Shown here: positions 47,670 through 59,940 of the stretch, piece by piece
How the letters are laid out: every line of letters starts with the position of its first letter
Position numbering within the stretch: the stretch's first letter is position 1
Assembly: GCA_023159155.1 (NCBI GenBank)
Contig: JAJNNX010000007.1
Coordinates: 372,001-436,000, forward strand
DNA length: 64,000 bases
Direction: 5' to 3'
Source of the DNA: Ustulina deusta
Taxonomy: Eukaryota; Ascomycota; Sordariomycetes; Xylariales; Xylariaceae
Position numbers and translations under genes: made by a program
The notes under the pieces: generated by a model
Databases searched by the model: none
Told to the model about the DNA's origin: nothing
What the model saw: only the letters and a program-made list of their open reading frames with translations

Positions 47670-50600
47670 GACGAATACAGGCGAACGGATCCTGTTTGTT
47701 CGACCTCATACCTTATTGCGTTCGCATCGATCGAGATTTCTAGCGATGATGAGGCTTGTCCATACCAAAAAAAACAGCGCGATATAGCGTACCGTCGTTC
47801 TCATGCCTGCCAAGATGAAATTGCTTGCTTAAACCCTCCTGCTTTCGGATATATCATACTACCCACACTACCACTAAACGAGGCTGTGAAAACAACAAGG
47901 GCATGTGGTCCATCTGCAAAGCACTGTGTGCACCGTGGATAATAAAGTCGAAGCTCTGGAGACTGACATCAGTGAGCAAAAAAGAAATACTTACTGTGTT
48001 TGAGATAGAAGCTCCAAGAGCCTCCCTCGTGTGACATGAAATCTGGTAGTATGATCAGCGAATCTGAAAATTACTGGGAAAGTTCCGTACCTTTGCCCAA
48101 GGAAATACGTAAATTGGGGCGTCAAGTTTGAGATGTATGCGCTACATACAGTACTGTCAATAATAGCTGACGAGGCTCGATCCAAGAGAAGCGACCGAAT
48201 GGTCCTATTTTTCTTTTCGACCACTGTCCCTCAAAGATACCGTTCCACCGTTTCATCGAAGGAACCTGGTTATCAATGTCCATTTGCTCTTCGTTTCTTC
48301 AAATATGACCAACTATTTAAAACCCCGAACACTATGAGTTCCCACGTAGCAAGATATTATCTACCTATATATAGGTATATAGAGGAGACTACTCGCAGAA
48401 ATTAGCTCCGTCAGCACATATTTTAATGAACGAGACGGAAACAAGCACACCCTCTTCGGCACATTGACTCTCCACGGGTACTCGGCCCACTCAGGTAAAT
48501 GCACGTACCCGTGAAACGAGGAGACATGTCGAAGAAACCCATTACTCTCCGACAAAAGTGTCTCAGACGAATGTTTTCTGTTTCACAAGGTACGTTGCTA
48601 ATCAGCAGCTGCTGAAGATGGGAAGAGCGACAGGGAACTGGAAGATGGGCGCAGGTACAAATAAAATTGTTATACGATAATACCGAAGTGCGGATCATAT
48701 ATTACCGTGCATTTCCGTGGGGGAGGGGCGAGCAGAACAATGTTCGTAAAGATGGCAGTTCTCGGATTTAGCAGGTACCTACTTACTACTACCTAGCATA
48801 CATAACAACAGGATTAACAGCTGTTGCCTGGCTTCATTGGCCACGTCTTGCCCAAGAAGATCCCTTCCTTAGGTATATAATAAGACGACTCGTTTGAGAC
48901 TGATTGGGCGTCGCTTTGAATGGTGTCGGCTGTCGGGGCTGGAGAACAAAAAGTAAAAAGTCATAAATGGTGCGCTGTATTTGTCTCACGTAAGATAAAC
49001 GCGGTCTCGGACTTGGTGGATATAAGTAGGATGACTAGAGACGAGTTCAGATGTCAGTCAGCCTCGCATGGTCAAGGTTCCCGAAAACAGGACAATGATG
49101 GTAGAAAATGCTAAGCCAAAACACGTCGGCTGCCGGAATTATGTAGCTATTGTCTGGATAAGGTGATTTTCGCATTCAATGTAACCACAATGGCCAGATC
49201 CAAGCTACCTACATAAGTAGAGAGCAGTTAACGTAGCAACGGGTCCGGCCTCGCCATTATAGCGGAGTTAATTTACCCTAGACTAAACCAAAAGAGCCGA
49301 CGCAAGACCTTAAATCCCTGCAATTTGAAGATTTCAATCTGTACTTAATTGTCAAGAGTTAAGGCAAACATTCCACTAGACGACCCAGCGGCTATGCCGC
49401 TTAATAGTAATTTAATGGTAATAACAATGCTTCATGCGATAACCCAGACTCGAACACGTACACTAGACATATTGTAGGCAATGCAAAGTATTTGCCATCT
49501 CTCGGGGAGAAGTACTTAATCACCAAGAATCCCGTGAATACAAGTAGGGAAGCGACAGTTATTCGCCTTTCCTCGTCATGGATACCGGCTTATGATTTGC
49601 TCAGAAGACGGACGATAAACACATGATTGGCGACCCTGATTCGTCCTGTCGCCATGAACATGAGCATGCATTGCCATCAAGCGGACCAAAGGAGATATCG
49701 AGAGGAAGAGAGAAGCATGAAAGGGTGTGATATATACTCGTATCTTGGCACAGCACAGTATCCCGGGCCGTGTAGCTGCTATATATAGTCGTGGTTCGAT
49801 TGGAATGATCCGATTCGCGGTTGGAGGAGAGGTAGAGATGCAAGATGGAAGAAAAAAAAGCTTGACCAAGGTTGGCAAAGGCCGCTTCTGACCTCTTTGC
49901 AGTCTCTTGATCTCTGGTTCGGTGTAAGTGAGGAGTTTGATGACGCGACACAGCTGAAGTATCGGCAGCATGCGTGATGCAAGAGGGTGGATGGGAATCA
50001 CGGTTAGTGTGTGTACCTGCATTTGGATGCTGTATCGGGCGGCCTTGGTTGGCGCGAATTGCCCACTTGCCGTATTCTTGAACCCGAAGCGGCTTAGTCA
50101 CGTTCGATGCATGAAAAAATATAGTATATTGATGGACACGTAGTGAAGAGATCTCTAGCATGGCCGCTGCACGGTTTCATGCTGGCAGTTCAAATTAGGG
50201 TACGTGGGTACCTCTTCCCTAAGCAGTATTGCTCGTGTCGTCAGGTACCCATTTACCGTGAGCATCGAGGTGGGAAATTACAAGATGGAGAGCACCAGCA
50301 AGGGCCTTGATTTTCAAGTCTTGGTGGGATGCCAGAGCCCCACTAGCTGGAATTATGTAGTGTACACTAGTGTATACATACATGCTGCTCACATAAACCC
50401 TCATTTCCTTGTTTTAATAGCGGAGAGGGAGGTTGGACCTCAAGTTACGTACAACGTGCAATAAGACATCCTAGTTCGGATATGGTACGTTGTTGAAAGG
50501 CTACATCGCTGTGAAGGTCTGTACAGTATAAGTAGTATATAGACCCACTGTATGTATAACACTGTCTCTGGTGTACAGTACTGGTACCTTATGATATATA

Positions 50601-51149
50601 GAAAAATAGGCATATGATCGTCTGACTTAATTGCCTATCCGGCTGTTAGTACCTAGGTACATTATGCGTAACTTGAAAAGCTTTTCGCTATTGTCCTTTG
50701 TGCGCACTGCTACAATAACCTCTGCGTTGGATGCCTTTTCTTGCTTTTCCTTTTGATTTTGATCTACTTTATACTCCTTTCTCCGTGTCGGTACCTAGTA
50801 CGAACTGGAATACAGTTGAATCTCGGGAGCTTTCGTTCGTTCATTCTACCTATTTAGTGACGTTAGTCTAGACTCGTTTAGGTAGGCAATCTTGAATCAA
50901 TTTATTATTATTATGGACTGGGCCTGGAGCCACAATGAGCTAAGATGGTTAGCCGACCTGGCTTCTTCACAGCACTGTACCTGCCCAGCGCTGTATCTAG
51001 CATAAGGTAGGTAGCATAGGGTAGTTCGGGAGCAAATTGGGCTGCTATACAGTACTATGGCGTACTGTACTGAGACCAAGGAAGGCCCTGTATTCCAGTT
51101 TCTAGCCAATCTCAGGCTACAGCAAATATCTCTCTCTACCTCTGCTATC
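47670..51149. other. Intergenic, no supported gene
   Basis: About 3.5 kb. Overlapping minus-strand frames at 49576-50161 (148 and 186 codons) cover each other in different frames and show no domain, so they are treated as chance. TACCTAGGTA-like words occur again (near 48776 and 50650). Confidence 0.55.
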
Positions 51150-52261
51150 GCCTAGGTATACCTACTCCTGTCCTTCCTTCCCTCCTCCCGGATTCGCCAG
51201 TGCGATTCCTCTCCGGTTCGGAATCCAGCGGCCAGGGAAAGAGAGAGCCCGAGTGGTTGTTTGCTGTCGCACGACCTTTTGGCGTTGCCGCTGCTGAGAT
51301 TGTTGCAGTTGTGTCCGCATCTTTTTCTCTCCCCGACTTACATTGGCTTGTCTGTCTGCATGCATTGTGCCCCCCTATTCACGACCAACGAGCATCGAGA
51401 ATCAACAAATACACCAGCCTAGCCGTGTCAGGCCAGGGATACCATACCACCACCGACGAAAGCAACACACTGACCGGGCGAACGACCTTGGCCTCCTCCA
51501 ACGCGACCGCCGAAACGAAACACCAGCGCTGCGCAATTGAATTGGAAGCATCATCACCATCAACAGATCGAACGTGGGGATCGTCCTGTCTAACTGGCAT
51601 TATCCTGCTTGAACTTGCATATGGTTTTTTTTTTTTGCAATCATCTTCAGTTAGTCCACAGCAGTTTGACGATACCGTATCCAGCCAGCCAATTGAAGCC
51701 TAGCCCACGCGAGGTTGAGCCGACCTAAAGAACGCGACAGAAAATTACCGCGACCTGGCAGCTCAACTCGATTCGACCTGACCGATCAGCTATAGCGCGC
51801 GCGTCGCCTACGACCGAAGACGAGTCGTGCGCTGTTCCTTCTCAGACCATCTGGACGAGAGCAGGCGGATGAGCGATAACCAGTTCCTGTGGCAATACAA
51901 CACGATAAAAACTACCTAGCTTATTGGACAACCAAACGGTCAGACCGCCCTTGGAATTAGTTCTTTGCATTGACCCGGCACGTCCTCAGCTTTGTATGCA
52001 ATCTGGCAATCGCACTGATCACCAGCCCGATTATTCCCTCCCCGGCCCAGCCCAGCCTGGTTTTTTGCTCTTGCATGTTTACGGTGTACTGCATCGCATG
52101 ACAGCCGATTCTCCCTGGTCAGCCTGATTCTCGTTTCAAATATCTCGCAACAGCTACTGCCAAGGTGCTGTTCGTGCCAGCGTACCAAGGCCGGGTCTGT
52201 ATCTGGTGCATTTTGCTAGCTCTCCAATTTCGTTGATTGTTCTACGCGTTGGGCGTAGAAA
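51150..52261 (+). promoter_or_regulatory. Probable promoter and long 5' leader of the Kin4-type kinase gene
   Basis: About 1.1 kb upstream of the kinase start is C/T-rich from about 51130 on, then mixed, with many CGAC/CCGA words. It contains open frames (51200-51703 plus, 167 codons) without a recognisable domain, and a short upstream frame starting at the ATG at 52098 that ends after nine codons at 52127. A long leader with upstream ATGs is common for fungal kinase genes and could limit translation. This is inference; transcript data are needed to place the start site. Confidence 0.4.
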
Positions 52262-55200
52262 ATGTCTTCAGCTGCGTTGCAATCCGCTCCCCATCAGCCG
52301 ACCTCGCTTTCTGGATTAAACACTCACTCGCCGTCGGCATCCCCGGCGAACCGTCAATATACCCAGGCTCAGTCTTCGAATCGCGAAGGACGCTATGCAA
52401 ACAGAGACCATCCACCCACTTCCCCTGGACACTCGTCGAAACGCCCCTCTACGAGACCTAGCGGAAATAGTGCCAACGCTACGAGCCCTGTTCCTACCTA
52501 CCTAGAACAGTCGCAATCAACCATGACCTCGGGCACGACGCTGGCATCGGCAGCCCCTGTGATGGCCACCTCCGCCGAGTATGACAAGTCCGCTTCAAGC
52601 CGGCGGCGGCACGACCCCCCGGTGGCTCCTCCTCGAACCTCGTCAACGCAATATGGCAACACAGTCCCGGGCCAACCAACTTCACGTAGAGCTGCGCGTG
52701 CCGAAGAACGTGCTGCAGGCTCACCTAAACGGATGCCTGGAGAGGACGGTAAAATAAATGCTAATGGGTATTTAGACACAAGGTCATCTGCGCACGACGA
52801 GTCAAGCTCGCGCCCAAGCAGAGGGGGTTCTCAACATGCCCCCCAGGAGACGTTGCGCGCATCAGACGGCCCGAGAGATCATCGTCAGACCGCAGCAACT
52901 ACAATGCCTGTCCGCACTCGAGATCAATATGCAACCTCTGTATCATCGAAACAGCCGTCTCGTGAGGCAAGTGAAGTGCTCAATCGCGTCATCATCTCAC
53001 AACCAGAAACCGATCTGGACCGAGAGAGAGAGCGCCAAGAGGAGGTCCAACGGCTTGCCACATCGGCACACCAGCATGGGAACGATGAAGATGATGAAGC
53101 GGTTGCATCGTCTCCAGTCATCCACATGCGCGAAGCTCAAGATGAAAGTCGGCGTAGTGGTCGCAGTCGGCATGATCATTCCAAACGGGAAAAGTCATCA
53201 CGGTTTGGTGACTACGTTCTGGGCCACACCATTGGCGAGGGCGAGTTTGGAAAAGTTAAGCTGGGTTGGAAGCAAGAGGGTGGTGTCCAGGTATAACCCT
53301 AATTAAATCTACTAACGATGTTGACGGACGACTAACCCAAATATTAGGTGGCTATCAAGCTTATCCGTCGTGACAGCTTAGGCAACAACCCATCACGCCT
53401 AGCCAAGATCTACCGCGAAGTCTCCATCTTGCGAGGGCTCTCTCATCCTAACATAGTTAGATTACACGAACAGGCCGAAACTGACCGCCATATCGGCATC
53501 GTCCTCGAATACGCGTCTGGCGGTGAACTCTTCGATTACATCTTAACCCACCGGTTTCTCAAAGATCAAGCGGCTAGGAGGCTTTTTGCTCAGCTGATAT
53601 CGGGCGTGGGTTACTTGCACAAGAAGGGCATTGTTCACCGAGATCTGAAGCTAGAGAATTTGCTTCTTGACCGGAATCGAAATATCATTATTACCGACTT
53701 CGGATTTGCCAACACGTTCGATCCAACTGACGAGTTAACGGAAGAAGAAGAGCTGAATCTGCCCGACCGCGACTTTGTTAAACGTGCTGGTTTGGACAAA
53801 ACTAACTCGAAGGGCCTGCGTAGAGGCGACTTGATGCAGACAAGCTGTGGAAGCCCATGCTATGCTGCACCGGAGTTGGTTGTTAGCGACTCACTGTACA
53901 CTGGCCGCAAAGTTGATGTCTGGAGCTGTGGTGTTATTCTGGTATGTACGCCTTCCCCATATGAAGTATTCACAAACTCACTTCAGCTCAAAGTATGCCA
54001 TGCTTGCGGGATATCTACCATTTGATGATGACCCCGACAACCCGGAAGGCGATAATATCAATTTATTGTATAAGTATATTGTTAATACCCCTCTTACATT
54101 TCCCGAGTATGTCACGCCGCACGCTCGAGATCTCCTTAGGCGTATCCTAGTACCAAGTCCGCGAAAGAGGGCAGACTTATTTGAAGTCGCCCGACATAGT
54201 TGGCTCAGCGAATATGCACATGTAGTGGAGCTTATTACTAGTGCTACGACAACGTCGAGTGAGATTCAGAACACTACAGTGCCTTCCGATGAAGGTGAAA
54301 CTGGGGGCTTGGCGAGAAGCGCATCTGTTAGGGAACCAACCAAGGCAAAGGCCACCACTACTGTGGCAGTAGGCGATTTGGCACGAAAACAGGGCAAAGT
54401 CGACGCCGACGACGCGGTGCATACGAAACAACAGAGAGATAATAAACGACGGACCGTACAAGTGGAATACGTCGCTCCTACAACGCAGACCCAAAGGGGA
54501 GCAGAGCAGTCCGATGTTCATGCCTCTCCTCACGGGAACACTAAGGGTAAATCTTCTAGCCAAGTTCCTGTAGAGATTTATTCATCACCACACGAGAAAC
54601 CGTTACCGAAAGATCCCCCAGCTGTGAAAGATTCATACACTGGATCGCCTAGAGACACGAGAAAGCCAGCGAGCGCGCCCCGACGGGATGTGCCTCCTCC
54701 AAGAGCAAGCCAAGGACGTTTGACGTCTGATCATCCATATATGACCACCGCTGCTGGTCCACCTGTCTCACGACCTGCTACTGGTGGATCGATGCATTCT
54801 TCAGGTTCTAGAGGACTGGTCCCATCCTCACGAGCGTCGTACGGCCTACCTTTACCCCCTGCCGTTGCCGGTACTAACGCGCAAGGAAGCATACAACAAC
54901 CTAAGGGTTCAAAGAATTATGTCATATCAAATCCGATCCCACAAGAGACTCCCGATCTAGGTCTTGGGCGACCGAGTATGAATATGCCTCCTAAATTCGC
55001 CGAAGTTTCTGGGTTCAATGCCCAACCAAAACCATCGTCAGGCGAGGCCAAGGGTCACAGGAGATCGAACACTATCGGCGAGATCGGGGGTAAGATTTTC
55101 GGCCGCAGCGGGTCGATTTTTGGTGCCCGCAAGAAACGAGCAGACCAAGCAGAGAAGCCTTCCAAGAAGTACCCGCCCGTTAGTATGTCCAATACCATGC

Positions 55201-55904
55201 CCGGCGAGTCTAGGACATCTATGGATTCTCGTGCTTCCCGCAGATCGTTTTCATTGGGTCTCGGAAAGAGGCGAAGTGGTAGTATACTAGGATCCCAAGC
55301 ATCAGCTGAGAGACCACCCAACGCTAGGCGTTTCTCTATAATGAAAGTCATGGGATTAACTAAAGATCCTTCACCACCACCTGATGGCTCGCAACCTGAT
55401 TTACCGATTCAAGACCCTCCAGAGGTGGACGCCTACGGTCGATATATCAACCCACCTCAGAGTCACAGCAATGCTGGACAGCAGCCTGCGGACGGGATAT
55501 ACGAGCAGCCCCTAGAAATACAACTGGACCCACCGCAAGTCAGTCATGGCCCGAACCCTGCTCATCGTCGCTACCCCTCAGAATCACAAGCTTCCGCAAT
55601 TCCCTCTTATTTACAGCAAGGTGCGGTGCTGAACTCGGAATCAGAGTCTTCTCTTGACCGTCCACAGCGGAGGCCGCCCAACTCAGCGCCCTATCAGCCT
55701 GGCTATGACTCGGACCAATACGACAGCCGTCGGACGGGCAACCGGCAAGGCGAGCGGGTACTTCAAAAGAACAAGAGGTTCGTAGATGCGTACGACGGAG
55801 AAGAGTATGGAAGACCACGTGATCATGCTGGAAGTAGCGGTGCCGCAAAGAGAGTCATGGATTTCTTCAGACGTAGGGGACGAGCAAGGGGTGGCGAGGT
55901 CTAG
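52262..55904 (+). CDS. Kin4-type serine/threonine protein kinase
   Basis: Three exons (52262-53290, 53348-53941, 53994-55904; introns 57 and 52 nt, all phase 0) give 1177 residues. A disordered Ser/Pro/Arg-rich N-terminus (1-314) precedes the kinase domain (about 315-614): GEGEFG loop 325-330, VAIK lysine 347, HRDLKLEN with catalytic Asp442, DFG 460-462, an activation segment with an insert of about 30 residues, TSCGSPCYAAPE (APE 517-519), then AGYLPFDDDPDNPEGDNINL, the signature of yeast Kin4/Frk1 and fission yeast Ppk1 relatives. The long C-terminus (615-1177) is rich in Ser, Pro and basic residues and ends VMDFFRRRGRARGGEV, a basic amphipathic end. In budding yeast Kin4 holds mitotic exit when the spindle is misplaced. 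The role in moulds is less clear. The family call is firm; the orthologue function is inferred. Confidence 0.94.
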
Positions 55905-57124
55905 GCAGGCGAGCCAAACAACAAACTCTTCCCACTCGATTCACTTCATTCAGGTTGCCCTGGCCAGCCTGGACAACATGCCAGATCAGTTGCCCATTTT
56001 CGGAACCTGCACCTGGTTGGCGATACTCTGATTCCTATGCTACGATGTCGGCATTTGTACATCAGCAAAGGCCAGTTCGGAGCGCCAAGAAAATCGTAAC
56101 GCATAAGCAGCTGACGAAGCCGGTTTTCTCACGCGCTGAAGGCCTCGGGTCTACGGATGACATGACGTGACTATAGTGAATGATTCAGAGTTATATTCTT
56201 GATTTCAACAATGGGCATTCGGTTGGGAGTTCGACTGGCGGCTTAGATCAGTTTCCGTGGTCTCCTCTTTCTTTATCCCTTTCCTAGTTTGTCATCTCAT
56301 AGCATCTCCAAATCATTCCAGCAAATTTGTTCTCCGATTTGAAGACATTCCAAAAAAGGCTGTTGCTACTGTCTGGTGGATTCTACCATCTGGAGGGACG
56401 TAGTCCAGAAGTCGTGGCGGATACGCTTGCCACACCAGTTGTGTTGTTTCGTTCGAGAAAGACATAGACTGATAATTAACGGGCGTGCGTTGGCGAGAAT
56501 GTAGTGTTAATAGATTCCGCTCATGGCGGCGAGGGTTGTACGAGTATGGATAATAATATACCGATAGAAACCTCGAGTTCACCCGATGCTAACTCTCGAT
56601 GTGCCTTGGGATGGTCATTAATAGGCTCTTCTCGTTGAGAACGCAAGTTTGGTTTCATTTATATACATGGCTGTGCTTCAAGTGGTGAGATTATCAAGTG
56701 AAGCGTAGTTGGAACCGTAAGTTTTGCAAAAAATTCACAGTTCATCAGCATATATTAGTTAGCTATTGGCATCCATGAGTTTTTTGTTACCTGAACCTAT
56801 GTTTCATTTGAACCTATTGATCATCTTAGCAAACCGCCCTTCTCACAGATGCCACCCCAACCCTCCCCTTCCCCCCTTTTTTTTTTCGTTCGAGAATGCT
56901 ACCTGCTCATAGCAGTATCTATGGATTTATTCCCCCGAGGCGGTCGTGAACTCTAACCTGTCATATTCGTGCGTTATAACCGCGGAGATATATGTCTAGG
57001 CATAATATATGTCTCACGGGAAAAATCTTTTATTTTTTTTAATAATAATAATAATAAATTTTCTACCCGGATTCTTTCTCATGGGGGGTTGATAAGGCAG
57101 ATTAGAAACTAAGTACTTTTTTAA
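55905..57124. other. Convergent intergenic region
   Basis: About 1.2 kb between the stop codons of the kinase (plus) and DAHP synthase (minus), holding both 3' ends. An AAT trinucleotide repeat lies at about 57041-57058 next to a T-rich tract. No gene is seen. Confidence 0.6.
57041..57058. repeat. AAT trinucleotide microsatellite
   Basis: About five to six AAT units follow a run of T residues, within the probable 3' region of the DAHP synthase gene. Confidence 0.85.
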
Positions 57125-58699
57125 CTATAGAGCCCTCTCCTTGCGATAGCTGTCGGCGACGAGGAAGGCGAGCTCGAGAGCCTGGCGCTCGTTGAGGCGG
57201 GGGTCGCAGAAGCTGGTGTAGTTGGTGGAGAGGTCGTGCTCGTCGAGGCCCTCGCTGCCGCCGAGGCACTCGGTGACGGCGTCGCCGGTGAGCTCGAGGT
57301 GGACGCCGCCCAGGTAGCTGCCCTCGTCGTTGTGGATCTGCAGGGTGGCGCGCAGCTCGGAGAGGACGTCGTCGAAGCGGCGCGTCTTGAGGCCGGCGCC
57401 CGTCGAGCGCGTGTTGCCGTGCATCGGGTCGCACTGCCAGATGACGGCCCCCTTGTACTCGCTCGCCTCGACGGCGCGGATGTGCGGCGGGAGCAGGTCC
57501 CGCACCCGCGAGGCCCCGTACCGCGTGATCAGCGTGATCTTGCCCGGCTCGACGGCCGGGTTCAGCGTCCGGAGAAGGCCCAGGAGGTCCGCCGTCGGCG
57601 TCGTCGGCCCGACCTTGACCCCGATCGGGTTCGCGACGCCCCGGAAGAACTCGACGTGGGCGCCGTCGAGCTGCCGCGTGCGGTCCCCTATCCAGAGGAA
57701 GTGCGCCGAGGTGTCGTAGTACTGCTTCCGCGCCTGGCTGCTGCCCTCGGCCGACGGCGGCTGCTGCTGCTGGCCCGGCGCGGGGGGTACGTCCATCAGC
57801 CGCGTCAGGTTCTCCTCGTACTCGAGGAGCAGCCCCTCGTGGCTCGTGAAGAGATCGATGGTGTCGAGCGTGGGGCTCTTGTCCGCCCCGACAGTGTGCA
57901 TGAAGCGCAGCATGTCCTGCAGGAACTGCACCGCGGCCGTGTACTTGGCCTTCAGCTCCGGGTCCTTGACGTGTCCCAGGCTCCAGTTCAGCGGGCGGTG
58001 CAGGTCTGCTATGCCGGCCGAGATGGCGGCTCGGACGTAGTTGAGCGTCGCCGCCGAGTGGTTATATGCCCTATCTCTCTCTCTCTCGTTAGTCTACGCG
58101 AACGAACTTACAATCCAAACCCTTTCAGAAGCTCCTCTCGCCAGCGCAAGACGGCTGTGAAAGGGGGAACGAGACGAGACGAAGGGGGGGCGACATCCTC
58201 ACTTGACTAGTCTCTGGGGATCCAGCTCCCGGTCCTCGAGGTGGTAGCCGTTCAGGATGTCGCCGCGGAACGAGGGCACCTCGCGGCCGTCGACGACCTC
58301 GGTCGGGCTGGAGCGCGGCTTCGCGTACTGGCCGGCCATGCGGCCGATGCGCACGACGCGCTTGTCGGCGCCCCAGACCAGCACCAGGCTCATCTGCAGC
58401 AGCAGCTTGATCTTGGACTCGATGGCGTCCTGGCGGCAGTAGTCGAACAGCTCGGCGCAGTCGCCGCCCTGTAGCAGGAAGGCCTCGCCGCGCGCCACGT
58501 CCCGCAGCGACTGCTTCAGCTTCTCGATCTCGTGCGGGTGCACGATCGGCGGCAGCCGGCTGAGCTCCCCCGTCGCCTTGCGCAGCGCCGCCGCGTCGGG
58601 GTACTCGGGACATTGCTTGATCGGCTTCGTGCGCCAGGACGAGGGCGTCCAGTCTGCCGTGGCTGTGTGGCCGTTGGTGGGCTCCGTCAAGGGCGCCAT
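57125..58699 (-). CDS. Class II 3-deoxy-D-arabino-heptulosonate 7-phosphate (DAHP) synthase
   Basis: Two exons on minus (58203-58699 and 57125-58070; intron 132 nt) give 480 residues, the class II (plant/AroA-II type) length. It condenses phosphoenolpyruvate and erythrose 4-phosphate in the first step of the shikimate pathway. The start is taken at MAPLTEPTNG; an open frame upstream is Lys-rich leader. Conserved parts include WRTKPIKQCPEYP, LLQGGDCAE (metal ligand Cys81), VRIGRMAGQYAKPRS, SFRGDILNG, LLLEYEE, WIGDRTRQLDGAHVEFF, NPIGVKVGP, CDPMHGNT (His383), GGVHLELTG (Glu425) and SFCDPRLN (Asp455), so all four metal ligands are present. A Gln/Pro/Ser-rich insert (about 261-276) sits in a surface loop. 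The coding DNA is far richer in G and C than its surroundings. The intron branch site GACTAAC is followed by a GA-repeat instead of a pyrimidine tract. Confidence 0.97.
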
Positions 58700-59401
58700 G
58701 TTGGCCCCCTTTTTTTCCTTCCTTTTTTTCTTTTTCTCTCTCAACCAAGGTTCGTTGTGTATTATCTATCCCCTCTTGTCGTGGCTTGTGAAGAGAGTTG
58801 CGTGTACCAATAATAAAGTTTGGATGTTGACTAGCGTCCACAACTCTGCCTGGGGCTTTACTAGAGTCGAACCGTAGTCAATTAAAGATCTAATTGCCCG
58901 ACGATCGTTGTTAACAATCCTATGTGAATCATAAATTTTCTTTTTGTAAGACAATAATAGTGAGAGATGACTCAACTAGCGGCGCCTCGATGCAATGAAG
59001 CCACTTTTTACAAGAGCAGCATGCCAGGATTTCCAGATTCGGTCAGCTTGTGACAATCTCCCCTGTACCAAAAAAGCCCGGAACCTAACTTAGTGTCCCC
59101 CGCTTAGGTACCTAGGTCGGAACGTGTTGAGCCCCTCACCATTACCTACTAACCTAGGTATTGGCTCCGACTAGGTAGGCAAGGTCGATCGGGTGTAACT
59201 GTGGCGTTAATTTCCTACAGCAGGGTAAGGTTACTTTTGTTTCAACGCTACGACACCAATTTGGACCTACCATTAACACGACACAATTACCATCAGGAAA
59301 ACTCCATTCCTTCGCCTCGCCCAAGATCTCACCCCCGGTATTTCGAATCCACCAGATAAATACCACCGCCCCTTATTCGCTGTTGCCCGCAATCGGACAC
59401 A
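58700..59401. promoter_or_regulatory. Divergent promoter region, DAHP synthase / HYPK-like gene
   Basis: The two start codons lie 702 bp apart on opposite strands. Directly before the DAHP synthase start, the coding strand is purine-rich (a C/T stretch on plus at about 58709-58740). Towards the HYPK-like gene there are GGTACCTAGGTCGG at about 59107 and AACCTAGGTATTGG at about 59152, two copies of the CCTAGG-type word common in this window. No TGACTC (Gcn4/Cpc1-type) site was noted, though TGACTCAA occurs at 58969-58976 next to the AT-rich part and would fit that motif. Confidence 0.5.
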
Positions 59402-59940
59402 ATGGCCGAGCCCCGCACCGTCAACGAAGGCGTCGAAGAGGAGGTGACCAAGGCGAAGTCGGCCGAGGACCGCAAGGCTGCTGCCGCGCTCGCGAGTTTG
59501 GACTCCAGCGGCGACGGCGCCGAGGCTGCCGAAGTCGACGCGGCCGCCGTCAGCAAAGCCATGAAGAACCTGGGCACCGCCGCGTCGGCCGAGAAGAAGG
59601 AGGTCAAGAAAGTCAAGGTCGACGCTGCCGACGTGGCGCTTCTCGTGAGTCCCTCTACCCCCTCCTCTTCGGCTTGTTTGGATGGATTGGGTCCGATACG
59701 GTACGGACTGTCTTGGGAGGCGGAGAGAGAACGGAGCCAAGGACGAAACGAATGCAGTTCGCAATGGAATTGGGAGCGTAGCCACCCGCTTGTAGGAGAG
59801 AAATCAGTCGCTGATATATATTTGTGTGCCCGGGTTGATAGGTCGACGAGCTCGAGTTGACGAAACCGAAAGCCACCGAGTTGCTCAAGGCACACGACGG
59901 AGATGCGGTGCGCGCCATGAGAGCTTTTATTTCGGTGTAG
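59402..59940 (+). CDS. HYPK-like protein with C-terminal UBA domain (NatA-associated)
   Basis: Two exons (59402-59644, 59842-59940; intron 197 nt, phase 0) give 113 residues. The N-terminus is acidic and Ala-rich (MAEPRTVNEGVEEEVTKAKS), followed by a helix-rich Lys/Ala segment KAMKNLGTAASAEKKEVKKV. The second exon encodes a compact UBA-like domain, VDELELTKPKATELLKAHDG and DAVRAMRAFISV, similar to the end of HYPK and of NAC alpha. The short length and lack of a NAC domain favour HYPK, which binds the ribosome-associated N-terminal acetyltransferase NatA and modulates it. If unspliced, the frame runs into the intron and loses the UBA domain. The gene is divergent from DAHP synthase. Confidence 0.85.

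Noticed and set aside
49576..50161. Two overlapping minus-strand frames of 148 and 186 codons
   Set aside because: They overlap in different frames without splice support or recognisable domains. Frames of this size occur by chance in 64 kb when alternative starts are allowed.
51200..51703. 167-codon frame upstream of the kinase
   Set aside because: No domain, no ATG-led conserved start, and it lies in the probable leader of the kinase gene. Kept only as part of that region.
57236..58210. 324-codon plus-strand frame opposite DAHP synthase
   Set aside because: It is a by-product of very high GC at third positions of the true gene. Its Val/Arg/Ala-rich translation matches nothing, and the opposite strand has all catalytic residues of DAHP synthase.
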